Source: JAFNAG01 sp963739235 (GTDB lineage: Bacteria > Acidobacteriota > UBA6911). Taken from it: DNA of 64,000 bases. Where the stretch lies: the NCBI GenBank assembly GCA_963739235.1, contig CAVTZY010000042.1, positions 310,001-374,000 of the forward strand, given 5' to 3'. Under the pieces are notes generated by a model that was not told the origin of the DNA, did not search any database, and saw only the letters and a list, made by a program, of their open reading frames with translations. Positions within the stretch are counted from its first letter, which is position 1. Each line of letters opens with the position of its first letter. The position numbers and the translations under genes are program-made. Below, piece after piece: positions 1 to 10,725 of the stretch.

Positions 1-165
1 CTCCACAGCACGGCCGGTCTCGAAAAACGCGCCGCCATCGGAAAACGAATCCGGCGTGACGTTGAGTACACCCATGATCAGGGTTCTGGATCCAAGATCC
101 AGAACCTGGTTACGGGTCTCGATTCGAAAATGCCTGCGGGAGCCGGCGTAGGGCATGCTAGTCAT
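1..165 (-). CDS. folP: Dihydropteroate synthase, N-terminal part, runs off the left edge
   Basis: This enzyme joins hydroxymethyl-dihydropterin diphosphate to p-aminobenzoate in folate synthesis, in the cytoplasm. Only about 55 N-terminal codons are present. The minus strand read from the ATG at 163-165 contains LIMGVLNVTPDSFSDGG, the first signature block of the family, at the expected distance from the N-terminus. A second in-frame ATG at 154-156 is an equally possible start, and neither has a clear ribosome binding site. The gene follows ftsH on the same strand, a common bacterial order. The identification rests on the signature block, which is nearly invariant in the family. The exact start is uncertain. 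Confidence 0.88.
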   Translation of the reverse strand, partial: MTSMPYAGSRRHFRIETRNQVLDLGSRTLIMGVLNVTPDSFSDGGAFFETGRAVE

Positions 166-315
166 TCGGCAATGTCCCGCGCCCTTCCCAGGTCGCGGTC
201 AAACAGGTTGACGAATTTGGAATGCCGCGGCAAGGTGCCGCTTCAGCCTGCTGCCAGATTTAAGAGCGGCATCGTGCCGCCGCACTCCAAAGCGCCTTCG
301 GCGCCGAAAGAATGA

Positions 316-2238
<1,923 letters not shown>

Positions 2239-2526
2239 CTCAGAAACCTCCGATGGGTCTCTTCGCGTTATGAGACGCGATTACCCGCACTCCCTTGGGT
2301 ACAAACCAGTGTACCTGCCGCGAAGCCCACACGTGACATTATACCAGACGCCCTGAAGCATTGCCTAATATAACCCTGCGCGGCTTCAGTGTTTTCAAGA
2401 TATTGCACTTTTCCTCACCCGGGTGTCCGCGCTACCCAGTTTAGACGCCAAATCCGCCAAGAAGTTGCCCACAAATCGAACAATTGCCCGGCTGTTCCCA
2501 AGATAACTCGCCTCCAAACTGCAGAA

Positions 2527-2618
2527 GCGGCCACGAATGACACGAATGACACGAATGGTTAGTGTCATTCGTGGCTGCCTTAAAATGGTCATTGATTCTC
2601 ATGCACTTGGGTACGCCC
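2527..2618. repeat. Dispersed palindromic repeat, copy 1
   Basis: In the 395-bp spacer between ftsH and tilS. It contains GCCACGAATGACACGAATG units facing an inverted CATTCGTGGC, followed by a conserved tail ending near GGGTACGCC. Related copies lie at 4087-4150 and 6689-6779. Short ORFs read from it encode runs such as RVIRVIRG and are artefacts. Nothing else was seen in this spacer. Confidence 0.85.
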
Positions 2619-2633
2619 CCGGCGCCCACCTGG

Positions 2634-4058
2634 CTACTCTGTTTCCTTCCCGATCGGTCTTGCCTTAATTACAACAGATCGACCGGAATCGGGATTTGCT
2701 CTAAAAGATTTTGCCGGTTTGAAACCAGGGATCCACACCACCCGGTCCCCCGCGACGACCATCGGCAAAGCCGCTCGGGCCGGGAGTGGGATTCTCGAGG
2801 CCAGCAGCATCTTCTTGACTTTGCGATGCCCCGCGCCCCCATAGCGGTCCCCTGGCAACCGCGATCGGATCATCAGGGTGGGGGGCAACGCATCAGGATT
2901 CAGGAGAGCGCAGCTTGCCGCATCGACGCCGGCTGATGCGCGTGGAATTCCTCCCTCATAAATCGAGGCGACAAGCTCAATTCCAGCCTCCGGAACACGG
3001 CAACATCCCGGCCAGACGAGCGGGTACTGAAACCTCACTTTGACAGAGCCCTGCCCCATGCACAATTCCAACTGCTCCAGGTTGCGCTGAGCTCCAACGC
3101 CGCTAGGCAACTCGATACGCCTCCCGCTCTGCCCGGCCTGACACAACCGGAGGATCGCTTCGATATGAACCGTCTCGATGCCGCGCGTCGATCCCAGCAT
3201 TTCCCGCAGGGCGCGGCGCGCGACCTGGTAGCGCAGGGCCGGGGCCAGTTCGATCAGACGCTTAGCCGGCAACGCGACTCCATCCGGCAGCAGGGTGCGC
3301 AGCCTTTCATATTCCGGCCGGGCTTGTTGTTCGAGAAATTCATGAGCCGCGCGCGCCAGCGCGGCTTCACGGGTGAGCGTGACGGCCAGCCGCGGATTGA
3401 AGTGTTTTTCGAGGTAGGGAATAAGCTCGTGCCGGATGCGATTCCGTTGGAAGCGCAGGTCCAGGTTGCTCGAGTCTTCACGATAGCCGGCGTTGCGGCC
3501 GGAGAGATACTGCAGGATCTGCGACCGGGAACATTCCAGCAAAGGGCGGATGATACGGCGATGGATTACGGGACGGATGCCTTCGAGCCCTCCGAGACCG
3601 CTGCCGCGCAGCAGTCGGAAAAGAACGGTTTCCGCCTGATCATTGAGGTTGTGACCGGTGGCGATCTTGTCGGCTCCGGCCCTGGCCGCGGCGCGTTCCA
3701 GAAATGCATAGCGCGCCTCGCGGGCCGCCTCTTCCAGATTTTTCCCGGCCGCGGCCGCCATGGCATTAACGTCGGCGGATTCGGAAAGGAAATCCAGACC
3801 CAGATCCGCGCTCGCCTGGCGCACGAATTCCTCGTCCTCATTCGCTTCGGCGCCGCGGAGGCCGTGGTTGAGGTGTGCCACAGTCAACTTCAGATTCATG
3901 CGATCCACGAGGTCTTGAAGGCAGAGCAGCAGCGCCATGGAATCGGCTCCGCCCGAGGCTGCAACCAGGACGTGCTCGCCGCGCCGTAGCATGTCAAACT
4001 TCCGGATTGTCCTCAGCACCCTCAGTTCCAGTGCCGCCAGCCCAGACTTTTTCCCCAT
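2634..4058 (-). CDS. tilS: tRNA(Ile)-lysidine synthetase
   Basis: TilS modifies C34 of the CAU-anticodon tRNA-Ile to lysidine using ATP and lysine, so that AUA is read as isoleucine. The N-terminal PP-loop ATP-pyrophosphatase motif SGGADS is at residues 35-40, followed by HLNHGLRG near 82-89 and TGHNLNDQAET near 133-143, all typical. At 474 aa the protein includes the C-terminal substrate-binding domains; PGDRYGG near residue 410 is the usual C-terminal block. It is on the same strand as ftsH, with a repeat-bearing spacer between them. The start ATG at 4058 gives MGKKSGLAAL. Confidence 0.95.
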   Translation of the reverse strand: MGKKSGLAALELRVLRTIRKFDMLRRGEHVLVAASGGADSMALLLCLQDLVDRMNLKLTVAHLNHGLRGAEANEDEEFVRQASADLGLDFLSESADVNAMAAAAGKNLEEAAREARYAFLERAAARAGADKIATGHNLNDQAETVLFRLLRGSGLGGLEGIRPVIHRRIIRPLLECSRSQILQYLSGRNAGYREDSSNLDLRFQRNRIRHELIPYLEKHFNPRLAVTLTREAALARAAHEFLEQQARPEYERLRTLLPDGVALPAKRLIELAPALRYQVARRALREMLGSTRGIETVHIEAILRLCQAGQSGRRIELPSGVGAQRNLEQLELCMGQGSVKVRFQYPLVWPGCCRVPEAGIELVASIYEGGIPRASAGVDAASCALLNPDALPPTLMIRSRLPGDRYGGAGHRKVKKMLLASRIPLPARAALPMVVAGDRVVWIPGFKPAKSFRANPDSGRSVVIKARPIGKETE

Positions 4059-4086
4059 GGTAACCTAACTTTTACCACATTCGCGC

Positions 4087-4150
4087 CCATTCGTGTCATT
4101 CGTGGCTGCCTTTAAAAGACCATTAATTATCATGCGCCTGAGTGCGCCAC
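4087..4150. repeat. Dispersed palindromic repeat, copy 2 (half copy)
   Basis: Lies in the divergent spacer between tilS and hemB. It carries CATTCGTGTCATTCGTGGC and the same A-rich tail with CATGC and GAGTGCGCC as copy 1, but lacks the facing arm. Confidence 0.8.
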
Positions 4151-4310
4151 GCGCACGAGGGATCGCGCTTAAAACTCTCTGCGTCCTCAGTTTTTTCCCC
4201 GCGCCCTCTGCGTTAATCTTTTGGGCTCCTTGCGACCCGCACAGCTCAAGTAGTACCGCGGCCATGAAATTGATTTGCTATAATATGCGTTTTGCAATGA
4301 GGAGGCTTCC

Positions 4311-5285
4311 ATGACCTTCCCGTCGACACGGCTGAGGCGAACGAGGATGAACGAGGTCATCCGCGGCATGGTGCGCGAGACGCGGTTGTCGCCCGGCCAG
4401 TTCCTCTACCCCCTGTTTGTCTGCCCGGGCGCGGGCGTGAAACGGGAAATTGCTTCCATGCCCGGCAACTACCACTGGTCGGTCGATACCCTGGTGGAAG
4501 AAGCTCGTTCCGTCAAGGCCCTGGGCATTGGCGGCGTGCTGCTCTTCGGCATCCCTGAGAGCAAGGATGAACGGGGGTCCTCCGGCTACGATGATCAGGG
4601 CATTGTCCAGCAGGCCGTGCGCGCGCTCAAGCGCGGGGTCAAGGACCTGCTTGTGGTTACGGATGTCTGTTTGTGCGAATACACCAGCCACGGCCACTGC
4701 GGACTGGTGGACGGCGAGGAAATTCGCAATGACGCCACGCTTGACTTGCTGGCCCGGATGGCATTGTCGCACGCGAAGGCAGGAGCTGACATCGTGGCCC
4801 CGTCCGACATGATGGACGGCCGCGTCGGTGCGATCCGAGCGCTGCTGGACCAAAACGGGTTCGCGAACACGCCGATCCTGTCGTATGCCGTCAAGTATGC
4901 TTCGGGCTATTACGGCCCGTTTCGCGAGGCAGCTGAATCTGCGCCGGCGTTCGGCGATCGGCGCAGCCATCAGATGGACCCGGCCAATGCGCGCGAGGCG
5001 ATCCGGGAAGTGGAGTTGGACATTGAGGAGGGCGCCGACATCATCATGGTCAAACCTGCGGGCCCGTACCTGGATATCATCCGCATGTTGCGGGACCGGT
5101 ATCCCGTGCCGCTGGCGGCTTATCAGGTCAGCGGCGAGTATTCGGCGTTGATGGCCGCAGGGCGCTTGGGCTGGCTCGATCTGCCCCGGGTCATGCTGGA
5201 GTCCTTGATCGGGATTCGCCGCGCCGGCGCCGACATCATCCTTACGTATTTTGCCAAGGAAGCAGCGAAACTTTTAAATCATTGA
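4311..5285 (+). CDS. hemB: Porphobilinogen synthase (delta-aminolevulinate dehydratase)
   Basis: Condenses two 5-aminolevulinate molecules to porphobilinogen in haem synthesis. At 324 aa it matches the family. The zinc-binding triad C120, C122 and C130 lies in DVCLCEYTSHGHCG. The Schiff-base lysines are K195 (SYAVKYAS) and K248 (IIMVKPAG). The start is supported by GAGGAGG just upstream of the ATG at 4311. It is followed on the same strand by hemL, so two early tetrapyrrole enzymes are co-oriented. The cysteine-rich site indicates a zinc enzyme rather than the Mg-only type. Confidence 0.97.
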   Translation: MTFPSTRLRRTRMNEVIRGMVRETRLSPGQFLYPLFVCPGAGVKREIASMPGNYHWSVDTLVEEARSVKALGIGGVLLFGIPESKDERGSSGYDDQGIVQQAVRALKRGVKDLLVVTDVCLCEYTSHGHCGLVDGEEIRNDATLDLLARMALSHAKAGADIVAPSDMMDGRVGAIRALLDQNGFANTPILSYAVKYASGYYGPFREAAESAPAFGDRRSHQMDPANAREAIREVELDIEEGADIIMVKPAGPYLDIIRMLRDRYPVPLAAYQVSGEYSALMAAGRLGWLDLPRVMLESLIGIRRAGADIILTYFAKEAAKLLNH

Positions 5286-5386
5286 CGATTGACGAATTGA
5301 AAACAGAATTCGAATAGCTGAAGGTTTACCGGCTCATCCTCTTTTCGAGGCATCCGACAATCATCAATCCTCCAACAGGAGTTGCT

Positions 5387-6673
5387 GTGGGAAAGCGTTC
5401 GAATGAATTGTTCCATCGCGCAACACGTCGCGTGCCTGGCGGCGTGAACAGTCCGGTCCGGGCGTTCCGCAGCGTGGGCGGGCATCCGGTCTTCATCCGA
5501 TCGGGTCAAGGGAGCCGGATGAAAGATGTCGACGGCGTTTCCTACATCGATTATGTCGGCTCCTGGGGGCCGCTGATTCTTGGGCACTCAGCCGCGCCTG
5601 TTAAGGCCGCCTTGCGCGCGCAGATCCCGCTGGGCACGAGTTTCGGGGCTTCGACGGAGAATGAGGTCATCCTGGCTGAGATGATCTGCCAGGCCGTGCC
5701 CTCAATCGAGAAGGTTCGCCTGGTCAATTCGGGTACGGAAGCGGCTATGAGCGCGATCCGGCTGGCGCGGGCGTTTACCGGGCGTTACAAGGTCATCAAA
5801 TTCAATGGCTGCTATCATGGCCATGCGGACAGCCTTTTGGTCAAGGCGGGCTCGGGGGTGGCGACGCTCGGATTACCGGACAGTCCCGGCATTCCGCCGG
5901 AGGCCTCCGCGCTGACAATTTCGCTCCCTTACAACGATGGCGATGCGGTCCAGCGCGCGCTCGAACGATATCGCTCCGAGGTCGCTGCCGTGATCGTGGA
6001 ACCGGTGGTGGGCAATATGGGTACTGTGCCGCCGGCGAAGGGGTTTCTGCAGCGGCTGCGCAAATTGACGCGTGAGCACGGCACGCTGCTGATATTCGAC
6101 GAGGTCATGACCGGTTTCCGGCTGGCGTATGGCGGCGTGCAGGAGCTTTACCGGATCAAGCCGGATCTCACCTGTTTGGGGAAGATCATCGGCGGAGGGC
6201 TGCCCGTGGGCGCATACGGAGGCAACGCCGCGATCATGGATTGGGTGGCGCCCCAGGGCCCGGTGTATCAGGCCGGGACGCTTTCAGGCAATCCGCTCGC
6301 CGTAGCGGCGGGCATCGCGACCCTGAAGGCACTGAAGAAGCCGGGAACTTATGCTCACCTGGAAGAGCTGTCGGCGCGGCTGGAGGAGGGTTTGCGCAAA
6401 GCCGCGCGCCACGCCGGCGCTGCGGTCGAGATCAACCGGGTGGGATCGATGTTCACGGTTTTTTTCACGGCAGCTCCGGTGACCGACTTCCAGTCGGCGC
6501 GTGCCAGCGACACGGCCTGTTACGGCAAATTCTTCCATGCGCTGCTGGAACGGGGAGTCTACCTGGCGCCGTCACAATTCGAGGCCTGCTTCGTTTCAAT
6601 GGCTCACACGCGCAAAGACATCGCCGCCACGGTCCGCGCCGCTTCCGAAGCCTTTCACCTGCTTGCCAAGTAA
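5387..6673 (+). CDS. hemL: Glutamate-1-semialdehyde 2,1-aminomutase
   Basis: PLP enzyme that makes 5-aminolevulinate from glutamate-1-semialdehyde in the C5 pathway and so feeds HemB. At 428 aa it is family length. The N-terminal PGGVNSPVRAF block, the GTEAAMSAIRLAR block and the PLP-lysine region CLGKIIGGGLPVGAYGG are all present. The start is GTG at 5387, preceded by AGGAG at about 5377. A spacer of about 100 bp separates it from hemB, and the two are likely transcribed together. The presence of HemL implies the C5 route rather than ALA synthase. Confidence 0.97.
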   Translation: MGKRSNELFHRATRRVPGGVNSPVRAFRSVGGHPVFIRSGQGSRMKDVDGVSYIDYVGSWGPLILGHSAAPVKAALRAQIPLGTSFGASTENEVILAEMICQAVPSIEKVRLVNSGTEAAMSAIRLARAFTGRYKVIKFNGCYHGHADSLLVKAGSGVATLGLPDSPGIPPEASALTISLPYNDGDAVQRALERYRSEVAAVIVEPVVGNMGTVPPAKGFLQRLRKLTREHGTLLIFDEVMTGFRLAYGGVQELYRIKPDLTCLGKIIGGGLPVGAYGGNAAIMDWVAPQGPVYQAGTLSGNPLAVAAGIATLKALKKPGTYAHLEELSARLEEGLRKAARHAGAAVEINRVGSMFTVFFTAAPVTDFQSARASDTACYGKFFHALLERGVYLAPSQFEACFVSMAHTRKDIAATVRAASEAFHLLAK

Positions 6674-6688
6674 GCGAAAAAAGCAAAG

Positions 6689-6779
6689 GCAGCCACGAAT
6701 GTCACGAACTTTTAGCCCATTCGTGTCATCCGTGGCTGCTTTGAAAAGGCCATTTATTTACTGCACTGGGTGCGCCACC
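6689..6779. repeat. Dispersed palindromic repeat, copy 3
   Basis: Immediately downstream of hemL. It has GCAGCCACGAATGTCACGAA facing TTCGTGTCATCCGTGGCTGC, then the shared tail ending GGGTGCGCCACC. As the most symmetrical copy it could act as a bidirectional hairpin between the convergent hemL and the membrane-protein gene. The rest of the spacer to 6967 shows nothing recognisable. Confidence 0.85.
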
Positions 6780-6967
6780 GGTACATGGGAGGCGGCGCTG
6801 AAGTTTATTAGCCCGCATTTCTCGCGCCGACTTGACGGTACGTCTAGGCTCACACCCAACCGAGCCCAACGCAGGAAATGCGTCCAACCGGCCTCATTCC
6901 TCAATGCTGTGGCTAACAGCCTACAGCCTGAAAAGCTACAGCCTCGAAAACCCGTGAGAAAAGCGGG

Positions 6968-8251
6968 TTAGAGCCTTGTGGCTATTGCCGCCAGGACGCG
7001 CACTCGCACCAGCACGATCTTCATCCCATCCACCTTGTCGATGAAGAACTCCAGTCCCAGGTAGCGCACGCTCTCCCCGGCCTTGAGCAGCCTTCCCGCG
7101 CGGGTCTGCAGGAATCCGGCCACGGTCGTGTATTCGCGCGATTCGGGGATCTTGATATCGAAAAAGCGGTTGAAATCCCGCACCGTGAGGTTGCCGGTCA
7201 CCGAGTAGAGGTTGGGACCGAGCTCATGCACCGGTTCAGTCTCGGTGTCATGTTCATCGCGTATTTCGCCGACGATTTCTTCGAGCACGTCCTCGAGCGT
7301 GATGATCCCTTCGACGCCGCCGAACTCGTCGACCACGATCGCCAGATGCACGTGCATCGACTGCATCTGGCGCAGGACGGGCTCGAGGCGTGCCGTGTCG
7401 GGCACGAAATGGACGGGGCGCAGCAGGACCTCGAGGTTGATGTCTCCCGGGCGCTGCACGGACTGGAGAAGGTCTTTGACGTAGAGGATGCCGACGACGT
7501 TGTCGAAGCTCTCGCGGTAGACGGGGATGCGCGAGTAGCTGGATTTTCGAAATACGGCGAGGATCTCCGGCATCGGGTCATTGATTTCGACCGCGGTCAC
7601 GTCGGTGCGCGGGATCATGATTTCGCGCACCTGCGTGGCGCCGATCTCGAAGACATTGTGGAGCATCTCCTTGCGCTCTTCGGCCATGATGGCGCCGGAG
7701 GAGCCGGCGATGATGGAGCGGATCTCATCCTCGCTCAGCGCGTGTGTGAACGGGCTGGCGTGGGTGGCAAGTCCGGCCAGTCTGACCAGGCCGTTGGCGA
7801 TGAACGATGCCAGGGCGGCGAGGGGGGAGAGCATCCAGAGGCACATCTGGACGGGCCAGGCCAGCTTGCGTGCGGCCTCTTCGGCGTGAGTTGCGGCGAT
7901 AATCTTGGGCGTGAGTTCGCAGAAAATAAGGACCACGATGGTAAGGGCCACGGAGGCCAGCAGGCTCACCCATCGGACTTTGTCGGGTGGCGAATAGGTC
8001 GCGGCGAGGTAGGTGACCAGGCTGGCGGCCGCGATGTTGGCGATCGTGTTGCCGATCAGGATGACCCCGAGCAGGCGGTCGGGGTTGGCCACGATGCGCT
8101 TGAGGAAATCGGCGCGCTTGTCGCCGGTCTCCGCCAGGTATTTGAGGCGGAGACGGCTCACGGCCATCAAGGCAGTTTCCGAGGCAGAAAAGAATACAGA
8201 GAGAACCAGGAAAAATACCAGTAAGGCAAAGTAAGCAGCAGGCGCTTGCAA
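6968..8251 (-). CDS. CNNM/CorC (hemolysin-family) membrane protein with CBS pair
   Basis: Members of this family are divalent-cation transport-related membrane proteins; substrate and role here are unknown. The 427-aa protein has an N-terminal DUF21-type region with about four hydrophobic segments (residues 8-190), a CBS pair (about 205-330, with MIPRTDVTAVE and an EFGGVEGIITLEDVLEEIVG block) and a C-terminal CorC_HlyC domain. The start is a TTG four bases after the carD stop; the next ATG would remove the first membrane helix. The tight spacing suggests co-transcription with carD. Naming it a haemolysin would be misleading. Confidence 0.9.
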   Translation of the reverse strand: MQAPAAYFALLVFFLVLSVFFSASETALMAVSRLRLKYLAETGDKRADFLKRIVANPDRLLGVILIGNTIANIAAASLVTYLAATYSPPDKVRWVSLLASVALTIVVLIFCELTPKIIAATHAEEAARKLAWPVQMCLWMLSPLAALASFIANGLVRLAGLATHASPFTHALSEDEIRSIIAGSSGAIMAEERKEMLHNVFEIGATQVREIMIPRTDVTAVEINDPMPEILAVFRKSSYSRIPVYRESFDNVVGILYVKDLLQSVQRPGDINLEVLLRPVHFVPDTARLEPVLRQMQSMHVHLAIVVDEFGGVEGIITLEDVLEEIVGEIRDEHDTETEPVHELGPNLYSVTGNLTVRDFNRFFDIKIPESREYTTVAGFLQTRAGRLLKAGESVRYLGLEFFIDKVDGMKIVLVRVRVLAAIATRL

Positions 8252-8255
8252 TGGC

Positions 8256-8768
8256 TTAAGCGGTAGCCTTCACCGAACGTGCGTAAGCTTCGGCTAACGA
8301 TCTGTCAATGTGATCTTCGACCGCTTTTTCGCTGACACCGCGAACGCAGGCAATCTCGCTGATGAGGAGCTGCTTGGCGCGGTCGAGCATGCGTTTTTCC
8401 CGAAAAGAGAGGTTCTTCTTGAAGCTGAGGTAGACGAGATTCTTCAGGACTTCGGCAACCTGGAAGATGGAACCGGTGCGCATCTTGTCACAATGCTCTT
8501 TGTACCGGCCTTTCCAGTCGGCGGCGGGTTCGAAGAAATCTTCTTCGAGGAGTTTGAACAGGCCTTCACAGTCGACCTTGCGGCTGATCTTGCGCATGCC
8601 GACGCTTTTGACATTGGCAGTTGGGACCATGACGAGCGACGCGTTGGAATGGATCCTGAGCATGTAGAACTCTTCGGGGATTCCATTCACCGGGCGGCTG
8701 GTAACCTGCTCGATAATGCCGACGCCGTGGTTGGGATAAACGACCTTTTCGCCTACACGAAATTCCAT
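8256..8768 (-). CDS. carD: CarD-family RNA polymerase-binding regulator
   Basis: CarD proteins bind the RNA polymerase beta subunit and stabilise open complexes, often at rRNA promoters. The 170-aa protein begins EFRVGEKVVYPNHGVGIIEQ, the hallmark Tudor-like N-terminal domain, and has a helical C-terminal domain with LSFREKRMLDRAKQLL. GGAGG lies just before the ATG at 8768. It is the first gene of a leftward pair with the CBS membrane protein. The length and both domains match the CarD/CdnL group rather than TRCF. Confidence 0.95.
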   Translation of the reverse strand: MEFRVGEKVVYPNHGVGIIEQVTSRPVNGIPEEFYMLRIHSNASLVMVPTANVKSVGMRKISRKVDCEGLFKLLEEDFFEPAADWKGRYKEHCDKMRTGSIFQVAEVLKNLVYLSFKKNLSFREKRMLDRAKQLLISEIACVRGVSEKAVEDHIDRSLAEAYARSVKATA

Positions 8769-9236
8769 AGGGCCTCCGGTAGCTCTATATTGTACCGGAA
8801 ATCCCTTCCATAGTCAAAACGGAAGCCATGGGTACAGAGTTTCCCGACCTCCAAACACAATCGAGGAGCCGATTTCGGCAGATCCGGCCGCTGGTGGGAC
8901 GGCATCGCGCTACCCCAGGGTGAAAATCCTGGGGAAGTTGTCCGCACCGCAGAAAGCTCCGCATACGGCATCGCAAAAAACACCAGAAATCATTAAATGT
9001 CGATATTTATCAGAGGCTTAGATCATGGACACTCCATAGAATCCCATCCCGCCTCTTCGCCCCATCATAATCTCGACTTTCTATGCTGGGAGTTTCCTAC
9101 CCACTTCCTCTCCACATACATTATTAATAGCTTTCATTCCATTCCACACGAAATCCATCAGCATCTGAATTCCCTGACTCGGGCGTTCCAATTCGGCATC
9201 GCATTGCCATAGCTACAACCTTAGCTCCGACATGGA
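8769..9236. other. Non-coding spacer upstream of tRNA-Leu
   Basis: No credible ORF. The only clear structure is a hairpin at 8913-8934 (CCCCAGG facing CCTGGGG, 8-nt loop) without a T tract, so it is not a convincing terminator. The leftward promoter of carD must lie here but was not pinned down. Confidence 0.5.
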
Positions 9237-9266
9237 TTGACTCCCGCCTCCCAATTACGCTACCAT
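9237..9266 (+). promoter_or_regulatory. Probable promoter of tRNA-Leu
   Basis: TTGACT at 9237-9242 and TACCAT at 9261-9266 with an 18-bp spacer, ending 36 bp before the tRNA. This resembles a sigma-70 type promoter and is assigned by position and motif only. Confidence 0.5.
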
Positions 9267-9302
9267 GCACCCCCTGCAGCGCGGATGTGAGCCACACAAT
9301 GT

Positions 9303-9387
9303 GCCGAAGTGGCGGAATTGGCAGACGCACGGGACTCAAAATCCCGCGGCCCTTGCGGCCATGAGGGTTCGACCCCCTCCTTCGGCA
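9303..9387 (+). tRNA. tRNA-Leu (CAA), intact; 3' end is the left attachment site
   Basis: Cloverleaf of a class II tRNA. The acceptor strands GCCGAAG and CTTCGGC pair, with discriminator A at 9387. The anticodon stem GGGA/TCCC encloses loop CTCAAAA, giving anticodon CAA at 9337-9339, which reads UUG. There is a long variable arm, and the T-loop GGTTCGACCCC is normal. CCA is not encoded. The 3' 56 bp recur exactly at 43677-43732, so integration here has preserved the gene. Confidence 0.96.
9332..9387 (+). repeat. attL core: 56-bp direct repeat in the tRNA 3' half
   Basis: Identical to 43677-43732; 54 bp of it are also identical to 55189-55242. It starts in the anticodon stem and ends at the discriminator base, the classic target of tyrosine integrases. 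The integrase gene lies 1.9 kb inward. Confidence 0.93.
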
Positions 9388-9441
9388 TTCATTCCATTAG
9401 GCTTAAAGAATTCACTTTTTGAACAAGATCTCAAAAACAGG

Positions 9442-9467
9442 GTGACTTTGCCCGTGACTTTGCCCGT
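9442..9467 (+). repeat. Paired GACTTTGCCCGT motifs near attL (candidate arm sites)
   Basis: Two tandem GTGACTTTGCCCGT units 54 bp inside the left core. The matching pair inside the right end is at 43544-43573 and a related pair lies at 13102-13125. Position and duplication fit integrase arm-binding sites. Confidence 0.6.
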
Positions 9468-9595
9468 CGCGCTGGTCAGCACTGGCATGGAGAAGCGGAA
9501 CCTAATACAATTGTGTTTGGAATTGGTATATCTTAAGAGGTCATTCTACTGGAAACCTGCAACTAACGATTCCGACTCAACGTATAAGGATTGCG

Positions 9596-10387
9596 ATGCT
9601 CTTTCCCGAGTCTCAACGAGTCATCTACGAAAAAAATCCCTTGGAGCTAGTGGTCTGCCAGCTTCGATTTCCCCCTATTCTGCGCATTGATACTGAGGTT
9701 CCCTCAGCGTACCAGGAGAGCATCCGCCACGAATATCCCTTGTTTGTTGAGCCTCAAGACGAGGAAGAAAACTTCGGAATTCCGCCGGAAGTCGCCAAGA
9801 TATTTGGTGGAAAACTCCCCCTTCGTGTCGGCAAGTCATTCAACTTTCTCTCGGCTGACGAACAGTGGAGGGCGACTCTTACGAGAGATTTCATGGCGCT
9901 TTCGACCCCGAAGTACGTGAGATGGGAACAATTTAAGGAACACCTTAGCGGGCCAGTTGATGCTTTGAACCTCCATTACCAACCTGCTTTTTTTACAAGA
10001 ATCGGATTGCGCTACCGCAATGTCATCAGGCGATCTGTTTTGGGTCTCAACAATTTTGAATGGAGTGCCTTATTAAGGCCAACGATCTTGGGAGAACTCG
10101 CAGATTCCAATCTTGCGGGGGCAGTCGAAAGCACGTCGAGGGATCTGGTTTTCAGACTGGATGACCATCAAGCCAAGATCAGGGTGAAACATGGGCTGGC
10201 CCACAGCAAAGCGAATGGTGAAGTCTGCTACCTTATCGATAGCGATTTTTTCACCGACGAAAGGACGGCTACAAACAATGCCATCGGAAAACTTGACTTC
10301 TTCCATCAACAGTCCGGTCGCCTTTTTAGATGGTGCATTCAGGACAGACTTCATGAGGCAATGGGACCTCGACCCATCCATTCCTGA
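9596..10387 (+). CDS. TIGR04255-like protein, function unknown
   Basis: 263 aa. The N-terminus YEKNPLELVVCQLRFPPIL and the C-terminus GRLFRWCIQDRLHEAMG resemble the sporadically distributed TIGR04255 family; this is recognised by eye, with no search run. No catalytic motif, signal peptide or membrane segment is visible. The start is ATG 9596 with AAGGA about 6 bp upstream. It is the first of three rightward, overlapping or closely spaced genes between attL and the convergent integrase, a usual place for cargo. The scattered distribution of the family fits mobile cargo, but no function can be given. Confidence 0.7.
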   Translation: MLFPESQRVIYEKNPLELVVCQLRFPPILRIDTEVPSAYQESIRHEYPLFVEPQDEEENFGIPPEVAKIFGGKLPLRVGKSFNFLSADEQWRATLTRDFMALSTPKYVRWEQFKEHLSGPVDALNLHYQPAFFTRIGLRYRNVIRRSVLGLNNFEWSALLRPTILGELADSNLAGAVESTSRDLVFRLDDHQAKIRVKHGLAHSKANGEVCYLIDSDFFTDERTATNNAIGKLDFFHQQSGRLFRWCIQDRLHEAMGPRPIHS

Positions 10388-10721
10388 AGAAAATCCACTC
10401 GTTACCTCAACTGGTTTTTTTGTTGGCTGGAGAGAGGAGATCGCAGGAATCAGTTTTTCACACGAGGTTGCGTTTCGTACCGGGTCTGAAGTTGCAAAGG
10501 AAGACGTTTCGCGGATCTTATGGCGGATTTTGTGTCACATTTTGATTGGGCAGATCCCTGACAGCGGTTTGAAAGAAACCAGTGAAAGCTTGGTGCAGAT
10601 TCGGCAATTTTATCAAGAACGTCTTGGGAACGATCTCCGACTTTTACCTGTGTCTAATCCAATCAAGGCAAAATGGGGACGCTCTTTCGAAAGACCGGAA
10701 TTCCCCATCTCAGAGGAGTGA
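10353..10721 (+). CDS. Hypothetical protein, second gene of the attL cassette
   Basis: Not recognised. From ATG 10353 (AGGA about 7 bp upstream) it encodes 122 aa; an in-frame ATG at 10278 would give 147 aa but would overlap the upstream gene by 110 bp. It is mildly acidic, with no membrane segment or cysteine pattern. It overlaps the TIGR04255-like gene by 35 bp, which implies coupled translation. Its stop is only 4 bp before the start of the third gene. The tight packing suggests the three products work together. Confidence 0.6.
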   Translation: MRQWDLDPSIPEENPLVTSTGFFVGWREEIAGISFSHEVAFRTGSEVAKEDVSRILWRILCHILIGQIPDSGLKETSESLVQIRQFYQERLGNDLRLLPVSNPIKAKWGRSFERPEFPISEE

Positions 10722-10725
10722 ATGC

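Noticed and set aside
2395..2629. Short ORFs with RVIRVIRG-like or SCHSCHSW-like peptides
   Set aside because: Translations of the dispersed CACGAATG repeat, a well-known annotation artefact.
7226..8224. 332-codon plus-strand ORF opposite the CBS membrane protein gene
   Set aside because: Shadow ORF; the minus strand encodes a clear CNNM/CorC protein.
8350..8370. CTGATGAGG in carD as a further hammerhead core
   Set aside because: No GAAA partner and no pairing stems around it.
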